From Corynespora cassiicola (lineage: Eukaryota > Ascomycota > Dothideomycetes > Pleosporales > Corynesporascaceae): a DNA stretch of 64,000 nucleotides. Below, piece by piece: positions 31,401 to 42,222 of the stretch. How positions within the stretch are numbered: the first letter of the stretch is position 1; each line of letters starts with the position of its first letter. The stretch is from NCBI GenBank assembly GCA_022059125.1, contig JAEUWY010000004.1:1302001-1366000 (forward strand), in the 5' to 3' direction. The notes beneath the pieces are model-generated. The model made no database searches, was not told where the DNA came from, and saw nothing but the letters and a program-made list of their open reading frames with translations. A program made the translations under genes and the position numbers.

Positions 31401-31783
31401 TTGACGATGAAGTCCATCGCCGTTTCTATGAGCGCAGCCGTGATCACCGTCGTCACGAAGAGGAAGAGGACGAGTTCGAACGGGATCCATGGAACGCCGT
31501 CTGCGTCGTTGGTCTACGTGTCTACTCCAAGGACACAGACGTCACCATCGAGGTTCAGAATGGAGAAGGCGACCGCAAAAAGGCTGATGGCGATGACGCG
31601 TCTGTCATCAGCGGCGCTCCCTCTCGGAAAGCCAGGGAGCTTGATGTCGACGACAGCGCCGCCGATGCGACTAGCCCCCTTCGTACTCGCGGAAACCTTG
31701 ACTCGGCACTTGCCGAGAAAGTGAAGGCCGTGGGCAGCGCGCCTGCCGGCAAGGAGCGAGACCGTTCTGGTACACTTTCTTAA
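28492..31783 (+). CDS. Calpain-family cysteine protease with RGG/GRDGYN repeats
   Basis: Four exons: 28492-28971, 29036-29222, 29274-30761 and 30816-31783, 1040 residues. The start is ATG 28492, not the TTG six bases earlier. The catalytic triad is visible: Cys186 in GNDGDCWFMSALA, His370 in KHAYSIMEARD, Asn390 in LKLRNPWGRTEW. A calpain-type beta-sandwich (about 450-570) follows. Next is a long Lys/Arg/Glu helix (REQEKEKAAREHERKVERKK), then a Gly/Arg/Tyr-rich stretch with five GRDGYN units plus GRGGYN motifs, and an acidic tail. Known: calpains are intracellular, usually calcium-regulated, limited-cleavage proteases. No EF hands are present. This is not the PalB/Rim13 layout as I know it. 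RGG-like repeats on a calpain are unusual. Confidence 0.9.
30992..31084 (+). repeat. 18-bp coding minisatellite (GRDGYN units) in the calpain gene
   Basis: Five units encoding Gly-Arg-Asp-Gly-Tyr-Asn, with one extra Ala codon after the first. Synonymous differences between units (GGC/GGA, CGT/CGC, GAT/GAC) show the array is not brand new. Related GRGGY(Q/N) units lie upstream at about 30730-30960. Copy number could vary between isolates. Confidence 0.85.
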
Positions 31784-32609
31784 ACATGTACCCGGCTCAT
31801 CGAAAGCAAAACAAGTGTCCGGTTTGCATCGTCATCGAACTAAAATACAGCATTCATGAATATTTCATCTTGATACATTCGTTTTGCGTACACGAGCGAG
31901 GAGTTCTGGCTTTCAGGTTTGATATTGCTGGGTGTTTGTGTATGAATGGTTGTCTCAGAATGTTAATTGTTTTGGCTTTTTTGGAGTAGACGTGGGTGGC
32001 GGTTTTTTTCTTAGTGCGCTGAGTTTGGTACACTAGGTTACTTTTGCAATGATCATTTCAAATTACATTGCTTGAAGTGACAATTTGAATGCTATAGCAC
32101 ATGAAACGTATGCAATAAAGAAAAGACCGTTGGTTGAATTGATACCCCGTGGGTTGCAGGTGAAAGGACACATTCAGCTCGAATATGGCACTATCACCCA
32201 AGCTTATGCAGCTGTGATGAAATCTAGACAAAAAGGCAGTTATTTTTGACCAGAGATGTGGAAATGTTCGCAATTGTGTTGTTGGGGTGACTAAGGAAGA
32301 GTCATTCGAATACCACGGTTCAACTCCTCTCAACAATGAAATGCACATAAATAGTCGCCTAAAATTTGTATCTATCAGCGCTTATTTAAAGTCTATCCAT
32401 CCTAAGGATTTAAGTAACTCTTTCAGACCACTGAAAAGCAAGCTTTGACAAGCGCTAGTACCTTCTGTCTCTTGTACTAACCGCTAGTTTTGCTAACGCT
32501 ATGAAATGTAAGTATATCTAATAAAACTGAAAATATACTCATTTCTAATTAATTCTTAGCTCTGTACCACCAAAAATCGTTCAAGATTGAACCTAGCAAT
32601 CACGACCAT
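31784..32609. other. Intergenic, no gene seen
   Basis: 3' flank of the calpain gene, becoming AT-rich after about 32,000. No coding frame or repeat is convincing. Confidence 0.45.
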
Positions 32610-33854
32610 ATGATTTCATTTCGCGATCAAGCTGAATATCATGAGAGCCACTCAGAGAGCTGCAGGTATCCAGTGCCAAACTATAATCAAAGCAGTGTCG
32701 ATACTATTAATACAACACCTTACCACTACAGGCAATATTCTAATTATGAGTTATCACTTCCAAGAAAGAGGTATAGATCACGGTCTGCGCCCGGAAGATC
32801 GCCAAAACTTACTTGAGAGGGAAGAAGCTTATAACACTTACAATTATGACAGGAAATCCCGTGGCAAATGTAAGAATTTCCACCGATAAATGGAATCTTT
32901 ACTAACTAATTAGTGGATACCCCAACCTCATAGAATGACTCTAGGGGTAGCTACAAAGAGGATGCTTGGCATAGACCTGGAGAGCCATCTCAGGATGAAT
33001 ACACTTCGAAACACGAACATCGTGAACATCTATTAGATTCAAACAAGAAATACTCAGATGTGATACGCCAGGCAAAGATTAAATTCTCAAGCCAAAATCC
33101 TACCAACCGCCTCTTCGGACTTATGGAAATTAACCTAAGGAACAGTACTCCAACCACAGGGGTACCAATAACCGACTTCGAGGTCTGCCAAATAGTCAGT
33201 ATCCTAGAGTTACAGGTCACCATGGACAGCAGACTGTCGATCTGGGACTTCAACACCGCTCCGAGTACCAATGGCCTATTGTCAGATATACGCCGGCGTG
33301 CAATCATAACCAGGATCAATCCGGATCTGAATATCGTAATGGGGCTCAAGATATATGTACTTTTGGAACGATCAATCCAGAACCAGACGGATAGCTTCAA
33401 ATCACCATACTTGAAGTTGGTGTTGCAAGGAGAAGAAAATGACAGTACCTTCAACTGGACACCCTACCCGCCCGTTGTTATCAGTCGAAAAGGCTTGGAC
33501 TGGAATAGATCTTCATACGTGTGCCTTTTGGCACCCTTCTCGATGAAGGCCTCAAAAGCAAGTCGTATCTTTGGGAGGATCACAGATGCGAGCTTTCTAC
33601 TGATTCTAAAGACGGAACGAAAGCTTTTGGATCAAGAAGTTGAGCAAGCTGCTGGGAAGCTGGAAGAGCAGAGAGGGGTTGAGAGGTGGGATACGCCAAA
33701 TGTTTATACCGGAACGGTCCCTGCTTTTGGCACTGATTTTTCTTCAAGGTACCCAGAAAACCAGGGAGCCCGGACAGGCAGGAGAATAATGAAACAAGGT
33801 AGCAATATTTGGGGCCATGAAGTGGGATGGGTAAGGAAAGCTTTCTACAAGTGA
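32610..33854 (+). pseudogene. Probable decayed or badly split gene, AT-rich
   Basis: Three pieces look coding but are not in one frame. At 32610-32813 one reads Ser/Tyr/Arg-rich sequence ending RKRYRSRSAPGRSPKL. After an intron-like gap (GTAAGA... to CTCATAG, about 32870-32933) comes GSYKEDAWHRPGEPSQDEYT and HREHLLDSNKKYSDVIRQAK. Near 33180-33390 a third frame reads RGLPNSQYPRVTGHHGQQTV and onward to a TAG. From about 33400 the second frame resumes (YLKLVLQGEENDSTFNW, KASRIFGRITDASFLLILKT) to the stop at 33854. The long frame at 33060-33854 begins at a GTG, not an ATG. This suggests a gene with frameshifts, or an intron pattern I cannot resolve. No family was recognised. Confidence 0.35.
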
Positions 33855-35337
33855 TTGGATGGAGAAGTTAGCATCTCTAGAACCAAGAGAATAAATAAAA
33901 ACGCACAAGGACTGGAGAGTCCAAAATTGCACACAGATGCACAGGGGCTGCCCCTCAAAATCAAATTGAATAGATGTCTATCCTCTTAGAAATGAAATTA
34001 CCAAAAGATTTAAATTCTGAAAAAAAAAACCGCAATTAGGTAGAAAGAAATGACAAAGAACTAAAGGAACCATGGCATTTGAGACAAACATGTCAGATCC
34101 AATCATTCAATATCCACCAAAATACTGCTTAGGATCTTAATTCCAGGGACTGGATCTTGCATAGCATAAGAATTTGGGATTAAAGATCTTTCATTTTTCT
34201 TTTAGCTCGAGCGCTCTCTTGTGGCCAAATCCCAACGTCCTGTCCCATCTGTGTCGAATACCGCCGCAGCTTGGCAATGCCATCCGAGCGCAAAGAAGAT
34301 AGTTTCGTTTCTTACTAACCATACCTCGGTGAGAAAGGTTGCTGTTAACGATCCACCCATACGGGTTTGGACTGGTATCACTATCGAAAGTGTCACACAT
34401 TTTTTGGTTCAGATACCAGGCTCCCGAGATTGTAGAGCATACCCGCATACGTACGATCCCAGGTATTATCAGGTTTTTTCCGTCTCAATAGCTTTTCCAA
34501 GGAGACTTTACTGCAAAATGTTGGAGAGCCCCCCAAAGACCAGTGAGCAGCCTTGAAGATTCCGAGCCACAGACCTTTATCCAAGAAACAACTTCCGAGA
34601 TTCGCGTGGGGATACAGGGCTTAAAATATTACTGTAGCGTATTGTATGAGATTCGATTATTTTTTTGAAGAGTCGAGGGACTAAGTACATTGTATTCGAG
34701 AGAGAGATACCGGGAGGATCAACCTTCTCTACCACAAGCTGTCGCTCAACATCGACTGATGATTTCCATGTAATTGCTCTTCTCGCCAAATCATACTGAA
34801 ATTCGCTACCAATCTTAAAGTATGAAATTTGAAATGCACAACCGCTTTGGCGAAAATATCACGAGAGGATTTTCTGACTGCCAAGCCGGGATGTAGGGAA
34901 ATCTTCCGCCAAATGATCATGAATTGGTAAGCTATTCGATTTACAACGCGATCGCTAAGCAGAGCTCATCTTGGCAGAATGCGAAGGGCGGTTCATATGC
35001 GAGTTTCTATTGGAGATTTTCTTTTCTAAAGTCGAAAAGTGAGATGTTCATGCGTAAATAGGCGAAGCCGCCCTTTTTAGTTTTCCCCGTCTTTTCACGG
35101 ATGCGAAAGCGGGCAGGGCGGATATGAGGGACTTCCGATACGGATTTGGCGAACTGCGCTCGGTTAGTGCGCGGACTTGTAGGTCCATGTCCGAACAGAA
35201 CTGTATCCTTGGTCTTATAAATACACAATGTATTAGACGACCTCATACAGATCTCCAAACAGTTCCTGCCTCTTCCTAACAGAATACAAGCCATTCAATC
35301 AACCCAAACTCTTTGACTACCGCCTCACCATTACACC
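33855..35337. other. AT-rich intergenic; TATA box for the SDR gene at about 35215
   Basis: No gene is supported in these 1.5 kb. CTTATAAATAC at about 35213-35223 lies some 120 bp upstream of the SDR start codon and is a good TATA-box candidate, with a CT-rich stretch between. Confidence 0.5.
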
Positions 35338-36066
35338 ATGCCTGTTTACTTCCTCACTGGAGCCAGCCGCGGTATTGGCCTGGAGCTGGCCCGCGAACTC
35401 TCGAAAACAAAAGACAATACGGTGATCACTGCAGTTCGATCGGTTTCAGATGGACTAAAATTCCTCCAAAATCAGAATGATAACATCAAAATCGCTACCT
35501 GCGACATCAGCTCCCTTTCGTCAATTTCAAGCCTGGCAACTTCTGTTGGAGATGTTCTTCCTAGCGGGTCAAAAATCACCCACCTCATCAATAACGCCGC
35601 CATCGTAGCTGGTCCAGAAAAGAATTGCCTATCGGTGCTCAACGATGCGCTCAATGAGACCATCAACGTCAACGTACTCGGCCCGGCAAAGATAGTGGAT
35701 GTACTCGTTCCATTCTTGGCACCAAATGCTACCATCTTGAACATTAGTAGTGGCATTGGTTCGCTTGAGCTGGTGTCCAACAAGAAACCTGCTGCGAAGT
35801 TTGCTGCTTACAGCATTTCCAAGGCGGCACTGAACATGATGGCAGTACACCAAGCGCAGGAGTATCAAGGGAGATTTCGGGTTTTGTTGATGGATCCTGG
35901 ATGGGCGAAGACCAAGCTGGGTGGAGAAAATGCGGAGCTGGAACCTTTGGAGAGTGCTAGGGGCGTACTTTCGACGTTGAAAAAGATAGAAGTCGATACT
36001 CAAGCTGATATCGATGCTGGAGTGGTCAGATTCTATAACTTCCTTGGAGAGACTGTACCTTGGTAG
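35338..36066 (+). CDS. Short-chain dehydrogenase/reductase
   Basis: 242 residues, single exon, ATG in CACCATGCC. Classical SDR marks: TGASRGIG cofactor loop at residues 7-14, CDISS after the third strand, NNAA in the central strand, a Ser in LNISSGIGS, and catalytic Tyr158/Lys162 in AAYSISKAALNMM, then LMDPGWAKTKLGG. It would reduce or oxidise a small carbonyl or alcohol with NAD(P)(H); the substrate cannot be told. It resembles the C-factor/sniffer-like subgroup of short intracellular SDRs. A TATA box lies about 120 bp upstream. Its convergent neighbour is an NmrA-like gene; the two share a 211-bp 3' flank with a CA microsatellite. Confidence 0.9.
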   Translation: MPVYFLTGASRGIGLELARELSKTKDNTVITAVRSVSDGLKFLQNQNDNIKIATCDISSLSSISSLATSVGDVLPSGSKITHLINNAAIVAGPEKNCLSVLNDALNETINVNVLGPAKIVDVLVPFLAPNATILNISSGIGSLELVSNKKPAAKFAAYSISKAALNMMAVHQAQEYQGRFRVLLMDPGWAKTKLGGENAELEPLESARGVLSTLKKIEVDTQADIDAGVVRFYNFLGETVPW

Positions 36067-36240
36067 AGATCGTTCGACGGATATGTTGATAGAAGATCGC
36101 ATGTGAGAGTATGGGTTTTATGATGTTATCCAAAACTAATCAACTGAGACATGGCAATGTATATTGTTTCACAAGCTAAAAGCTTCATTTTATAACATAA
36201 AGTGCCAGAAAATGCAAATGATGAATCTAACAACATTCTT

Positions 36241-36242
<2 letters not shown>

Positions 36243-36277
<35 letters not shown>
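36243..36277. repeat. (CA)n microsatellite, about 17 units
   Basis: An uninterrupted CA run that abuts the stop codon of the minus-strand NmrA-like gene, so its transcript would carry a (GU)n run right after the stop. Confidence 0.95.
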
Positions 36278-36279
<2 letters not shown>

Positions 36280-37293
36280 AAGGCTTCCATCCACTCTTGA
36301 CCATCTCCACAACCCTTTTTGTCGCTTCATCCACGCTCTCCTCCTTTAGACCAAGCACATTCATTGCCAAATCAGGCTTCTTCCCAAAGTCAGCGCCACC
36401 TTCCCTCGACAAATACCTCGAATACATAGCCTTTGCAAACCCCATCCTGTTCCCTTCCTGCAACTCCTTAAGCCCCTCCTCCCTCCTCTCCTTACCATCT
36501 CTCTCCTCAATCATCCAATCCTTATCCGTCGTCCCCAAAACCCTATGCAGCGAGTCCAACATATCCCTCTGCGTGACCCTAAAACTATGAAACAGCACAG
36601 GCTTATTATCATAATCCCTCAACGCCGGCCCCCCGTCCTCACTCTCAACCGGCAAACTCAACAACGCCGCGACCGCCCGTCCACACTGCTCAAACGTCGA
36701 CGAACTAAGCACCACATCCCCCCCATCGACAAGAACACCCTTGCGATTCGCAACGTCGAACCCGAAGAAGTTCTCGCCCAGCGCGAGACTCCACTCGTAC
36801 CACACGCTGCACCCGAGGACCACGTACGTGGCGCCCGCGCTGGTCACGTCGGCAATGTTCTTTTGCACGATGGGGCCGAACAGGGATTCGCTCTGGAGCT
36901 GCGTTTCGCGCGGGTCGCTGCCGTGCGCGTTGGGCATGATGTAGGGCACGCCTGCCTTGCCGGCTGCTTTGCAGATCAAAGTGTGCGTTTCGGGGGGTGC
37001 TGTGGCGTTTAGGGTGATGATGAGGAAGTCGATGCCCTGCAGGGCGGCGATGAGTTCGGCTTCGTTGGAGTAGTCGACGCGGATGACGGTGGTGCCCGAG
37101 GGGGGTGATGCGGTGCTTTCTTTGCGGGTTAGGGCTGTGACGGTATGTTTTCCGGTGGAGAGGAGGGCGTTGGCGAGGTAGGTGCCGAGGTGTCCGGCTG
37201 CCTGGGGGTATTATTAGGGGTGGGGGGGTGGTAGTGTGGAGGGGTTGGACTTACGCCGACGATGGCGACTTTGGAGATGTATTTGGGGGCCAT
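36278..37293 (-). CDS. NmrA-like / isoflavone-reductase-type NAD(P)-binding protein
   Basis: Two exons, 37293-37255 and 37201-36278 (53-nt intron), 320 residues. The splice rebuilds the Rossmann start KVAIVGAAGHLGTYLANALL, the GxxGxxG form typical of atypical SDRs of the NmrA family. Next come VTALTRKES (possible phosphate-binding Arg) and DFLIITLNATAPPE. The remainder (GVPYIMPNAHGSDP, GENFFGFDVANRKG) fits fungal NmrA-like proteins. Roles range from reductases to redox-sensing regulators, and nothing here decides. It is convergent with the SDR. Confidence 0.85.
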
Positions 37294-37753
37294 GGTCGGG
37301 ATGATGGGCTTGGAAGCTTTGAGTGGCTTTGAACAAAAGCTATCAGGCTCGACTATCGGACTGGATTGGATTGGATTTTGGATTTGATTTGACTTCTACA
37401 AGGTAACCGCTGCGCTTTATACTATTTTCTGACCCGTAAGTAGCTAAGTTATTTTACATCTGCGTTTGGTCGTTGGGACTAAGACTAACTACGATTCGTA
37501 TTCTGGTGAGCCTTATTACTTCTCGTAGGATTCGACGGGGTTTGCCCCGCATTAGCTAGGCATAAGTTCTCCATTAGGCTGTGATCGTGTTGGAGTTAAA
37601 TGGGCGAATCGGAAATGGCGTAAGCTAAGTCCATTTAAATCCGAATAAGCCTATAGAACACCACAGGAACTTTCGCATCCGCCCCAGAATAAGTGATTGG
37701 GTGAAGATGTCAATGTCTATGTCATTCTCTAGATTACAAATCTCATTTGACGT
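37294..37753. other. Intergenic, no gene seen
   Basis: 460 bp between the NmrA-like start and the end of the flavoprotein gene. AT-richer than the genes. No TATA box or repeat is clear. Confidence 0.45.
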
Positions 37754-38992
37754 CTACACTTGAGCGTATTTCGTACCGCTTACCAGAGGTTCAATTAGCT
37801 CCACCAAAAACCTCTCCGCCTTCGCCTTCTTCACCAAAAGACTAGGCACCTGCCAGCCCATCCCAGTACCCACCCCGCCATTAGGTCCAATGGGGACCAA
37901 AATGGTGTCCTTCAGCGGCTTGAACTCCTTTTGAGCAATCGCATTTGACGACAAACCCGGAACCCACGAAAGCAGCCCGCCACCGGATTTAGCCGTATCT
38001 ACTCCGGCCTTGGACGCAACATCAACCGCAAAGCTAGACGTCACAGTACTGACGTGCGCATCAAGCTCAATGGCAGTATTCGTGCTCCCTGACACAATAT
38101 CCCCCAAGACATACACACTTCCAACATCCGCCTGCCCATCGCCCCTGACGCGGAAGTAGGCATCGCGCGTGACCACGCGCCCGGACGCGTCAAGCCACGA
38201 CTTGGGCAAAAACTCATTGTTGACCTTACTCACCCCCCTCGCATCGACATACAAATCGACCGTCCTGGTCGTATCATCGCTGAGCCGGACCACAGTTGCA
38301 GCCCCATCGGCCGAGGTATCGTCCACCTTGACGTTCTCCAGGACTTCGACCTTGGCCTGCGCGAGCATCTTCTTTGCTTTTTCGCCGACGCCCGGTTTCA
38401 GCTTGTCGAGCACACCGCCGCCAGCGACGAGCACGACGGCCTTGTCCGGCCAAAAGTGTGCGATTTCTCCCGCGGTTTCGACGCCGACGGGGCCGCCGCC
38501 GGCGATTAGGATGGATTGGGCGGATGCGATGAGTTTGTTGGTTTCGGCCAGGGCGTTAATGCTGGTTTGGTGGTTGTCGTGGAGGGTCCAGAGCGGGCTT
38601 GAGCTGGTTGTTCCGGTGCAGATGAACAGGCTGTCGTACTTGAGGTCTTGAGTTCCGCTGCCGGCATCAACGCTGACGGTTCTTGCTTCTGGGTCGAGTG
38701 CGGTGGCTTTTCCTTGGAGGAGGGTACATTTGTCGCCGTACTGCTTGAGGGCGTCGGGGATGCTCCTGAATATCTTCTCTGCGGGTATCTGTGTGGGGTC
38801 GAGGATTGCTCGAGGGGCGGCCGGCTTGAAGAAGAAGTGTGTGTTGGGCGAGACGAGCGTCACATGGTATGATTGCGATGTATTGGCCTTGATGAGGGCT
38901 GGGATGGATTGACGAAGCAGACTGTGCACGAGGTTGATGCCGGCATAGTTTGCGCCGAGAATCACAATCTCATGTGTTGACGTCGTCGACAT
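37754..38992 (-). CDS. AIF/FSP1-like FAD-dependent NAD(P)H oxidoreductase
   Basis: 412 residues, no intron. Two Rossmann cores: EIVILGANYAGINLVHSLL at the N-terminus (FAD site, with Ala-Asn in place of the usual Gly-x-Gly) and ILIAGGGPVGVETAGEIAHF near residue 165 (NAD(P)H site). VYVLGDIVSG near residue 300 is the ATG/GD motif that contacts FAD. The C-terminal part contains VPIGPNGGVGTGMGW, common in the AMID/FSP1-like group. No mitochondrial presequence is apparent. Members reduce quinones or act in oxidative stress; the substrate is unknown here. The adjacent minus-strand genes are unrelated enzymes. Confidence 0.88.
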   Translation of the reverse strand: MSTTSTHEIVILGANYAGINLVHSLLRQSIPALIKANTSQSYHVTLVSPNTHFFFKPAAPRAILDPTQIPAEKIFRSIPDALKQYGDKCTLLQGKATALDPEARTVSVDAGSGTQDLKYDSLFICTGTTSSSPLWTLHDNHQTSINALAETNKLIASAQSILIAGGGPVGVETAGEIAHFWPDKAVVLVAGGGVLDKLKPGVGEKAKKMLAQAKVEVLENVKVDDTSADGAATVVRLSDDTTRTVDLYVDARGVSKVNNEFLPKSWLDASGRVVTRDAYFRVRGDGQADVGSVYVLGDIVSGSTNTAIELDAHVSTVTSSFAVDVASKAGVDTAKSGGGLLSWVPGLSSNAIAQKEFKPLKDTILVPIGPNGGVGTGMGWQVPSLLVKKAKAERFLVELIEPLVSGTKYAQV

Positions 38993-39732
38993 TCTGCAAC
39001 GGGTGAATGCTGGAGGAATCGGTGTGTTTATTATACGTAAAATGCTGATGTTGTCGACAGGGAGCTTTCAATTGAAGTAAAGCAAATGTCGAAATATTGC
39101 CTTGCAAAGTTGCTTGAGAAGTTTAGGAGACAAAGACAGCTGAGGGGCGTTCAGAAATCGTGCCTCATGGTCCCACGGTAGCTGTTTCGCTTCCCGGACA
39201 CCGGCTCCACTTGCCTGCGCCACAATTGTCAGCCACAATACCATCGATCAGAAGCCTTCAACGTTCTGGGGGAATGTCTCAAGCTATGAAATGTAAATAC
39301 CGACTCAATTCGATGAAATGGAGCAAACTGATTGAAAACGGTGCGTCAGGCCGAATGTGCACACAGGTGCTTTGATGGTTATATGCTCTGCAGGGTATTT
39401 CTCGGTGATATTGATAAGAATCTGGAGTTTTAATGTACCGAGTATAGGCCTATCGTCCATCAACCTCTTCCTTGAGCTGCGGATGCATGCATTCGAGTAA
39501 TTTTTCTCAATATCGCTCGGTTGTTTCTTTTGGGCCTGGAAAGTTTCATTATAGCGATGACGTTTGAGAAGGTCGCACTCATTGCACCTATAAACGCACT
39601 CGCCACGCATACAGCCAGGTTTCAGGTTCTTTTAGATTGTCATTTGCTCTTCAATAGAGTATGCACCGCGTGAATTTAGCTATCATGAGTTTTGAAGACG
39701 AGTCATGATCCTAAGGCCACATGGCCATGCAA
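38993..39732. other. Intergenic, no gene seen
   Basis: 740 bp holding the promoter of the flavoprotein gene and the 3' flank of the amidase. Only short unsupported frames are present. Confidence 0.45.
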
Positions 39733-41481
39733 TCATTTCACTCTCTTAGCAAGTACATTCTTCAGCTCTGTGCTTGGCTGAATGTAAGGCTTGATAGTCT
39801 CCCTCACATTTGTTCGCTGCTCAAACGCATAAGCCATGGCAATGAGCGTCTCCTCGCTCCAATGCGCGCCCGCAAAACTGATTCCAAACGGGATATTCGG
39901 CGCAGTTGCGTTCAAGTTGCCTCTCGAATTTGTCCTTACGGTGGTGTTAGCTGGGTAAGACCCCAGAGGCACTGTAACAACCGGTGCTCCAATGATGGCA
40001 GAGATGCCTGATGCACTTCGAGACGGCAGAACGACTGCATCCAGGGAGTAGTTGGCAAGCGCACCGAGAATACCGCCTGGTCCACCTAGGTAGAGATCTT
40101 CCTGATAATACGCCCAAAACTCCGGGGATGTGTTTGAAAAGTTCAGCGTCAAGGACTCATCAAACGAAGCCGTGTCCCGGGAAGGATATTCCTCGAGCGG
40201 AAATGTCTGGGTGAAGTTACGCACGTCGGCCAAGTCGGTAACGCCAGTAGGATTGACAGTCAACTGATCCAGGTATGACTTGAGGTTGGCGACAAAATCC
40301 CCGTTAAGCACAATCCCTTCGGCCTCGCTTTGGAGGTACTGCTCCCAAGCGGTGTAATTTGTGTTATCGACGATGATAGCGCCGGCTTCTTCGAGGACCT
40401 TCAAAGCCAACTCGAACGCATCAAGCACTGGGCCGCTGACGGCAGTTCTTCCTCCGACGTTGTTACGCGGAACCCCGATACGCTTTCCTTTCAGGCCGTC
40501 CAGCGTGCAAGCTGCCACATAGTCGGGTAGCGAGGAATTGAACGGAATTGCGGAAGTATAGTTGTCATATGAATCCACTCCTGCAATAGCTTGGAGAATG
40601 TACGCAGCGTCCTTGACCGTGCGAGCCATAGGTCCGACCGTGTCCTGATGTTCCGAGATGGGGATGACGAGAGAACGCGAAATGAGTCCAACCGTAGGCT
40701 TGATACCAACGATATTGTTGATCTGGCTCGGGCTCAGGATACTTCCATCCGTCTCAGTCCCCAAACTCGCCAGCGCAAGACCCAGACTAGAAGCCACACC
40801 GGATCCAGAGGACGAGCCGGAGGGATCTTGGCCAGGGTAATAAGCGCCGTACGTTTGTCCGCCATGGGCTGACCATCCATTTGAAGAATTCGAAGACCGG
40901 AAGTTGGCCCACTGCGAGAGGTTTGACTTTCCGAGGATAATGGCGCCCGCCTTTCGCAGCTTGGCGGCTACAGTCGCATCGCGGGGAACCTTGGCCCCCA
41001 ACAGAGCGTAGGATCCAGCAGTGTTGTTCATCTGATCATCCGTAGCGATATTGTTCTTGATCAGGATCGGAAGGCCATGTAACGGACTGCAACCACCTCG
41101 TCAGCTTCTGCTCCTTACATCTCCCCCATGTTGAAACCCACCCTCTGCTCTTCCCACACGCCCTCTCCTCATCCAACTCCTTTGCAATATCCCATGCATC
41201 GGGGTTAATCTCCGTCACCATGTGAAGTGTTGAATTGACCTCGAGGATGCGTCCAACGTAAGCCTGTCCCCAATCAGCAACGGCCGCAGACCTTCTCAAC
41301 CGCAGGCACCTACATCGACAAGATCGACGCTGGTGAAGAGCTTCGCATCCAGCCCCGCCGCCAACTCATCCGCCGTCGCATCCAGCAACGACGGAATTGT
41401 GACATTGGACTCGACGTACCGGGCGCAGACAACCGGGGCGAGCGCAACGAGCGCCTTGAGCGCAAAGATTGGAGACACCAT
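39733..41481 (-). CDS. Secreted amidase (amidase-signature family)
   Basis: Three exons: 41481-41314, 41263-41142 and 41086-39733, 547 residues, introns of 50 and 55 nt. MVSPIFALKALVALAPVVCA is a signal peptide. The amidase-signature Ser-Ser-Lys triad lies in PLHGLPILIKNNIAT (Lys, rebuilt across intron 2) and in DPSGSSSGSGVASSLGLALA, with GTETDGSILSPSQINNIVGI after it. Many N-glycosylation sequons (NNT, NSS, NYT, NTT, NAT) agree with secretion. The family hydrolyses amides; secreted fungal members act on unknown amides or peptide-like substrates. Start 41481 is chosen because it gives the signal peptide; an upstream in-frame GTG region adds nothing useful. Confidence 0.9.
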
Positions 41482-42222
41482 AATGGCCCTGCAACGAATC
41501 TGATCGGAGCCGTACACCCGCAAGAGACCTCAGAGAGCCGGTGGAAGCAAAGAAGAAAGCACCCCGCCTGCCGTCCATGTATCCAGCCGCGAGCCGGGCA
41601 CTGTTTTATACCGCAGCGCACTGCCGTGCCCACCTCCGCGCACCTGGGCCTTGCATCGCCGCCCGTTTTTTTCCCCTCGCAGGGGGAGCGGCCTATATGC
41701 CGATCGCCAGTCCAGTCCGTCCCCGCCCTCCAGGATACGCGATAAGAACGTCCCGCGTGCGCGCGTCTGTGGTTCGCTCGACGGGCGCGAGCGCCTGGGA
41801 CATGGCTGCAAGTGTATGCGTCACCTCACGTCCGCACACCCACCACTGGGGCGGCTTCGTCTGTTCCTGGGCCCCGAATCCTGGCTGTTGTTGCTGCGCA
41901 GTGCCTGAAACCGCTGCGTCGTACCGTGATGGCTAACCTTGCTCGGCAGCGGTGTTGGTCGCACCGCAACGGCGCGCAGGAGAGCCACATTGACAGCGTC
42001 CAAGGTGCGGGTTCGTGTGGGACGGATGGTGGTCCGCGGTGTCATGGGCTGGGGTCCCGCGGGGACGCTGCGGCCGAGGGCGGGCTAGCCAGATCGGGAA
42101 GGTCGGATGAGGGCATGGACGGGAGAGGCTTGCACGCAAGACTGAGATTTTCTAGATAAGCGGGAGCTGGCTTCTGTAGCCGCATGAAGTACCAATCTCT
42201 ACCTAGGTATGAGTGTTACATA
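41482..42222. other. Intergenic, GC-rich, no gene seen
   Basis: Promoter of the amidase and 3' flank of the GT2 gene. Overlapping short frames on both strands reflect GC richness, not genes. Confidence 0.45.

Noticed and set aside
34191..34556. Overlapping open frames of 85 and 111 residues on opposite strands
   Set aside because: The plus frame starts at a GTG and neither has domain features, splice partners or a promoter-like signal.
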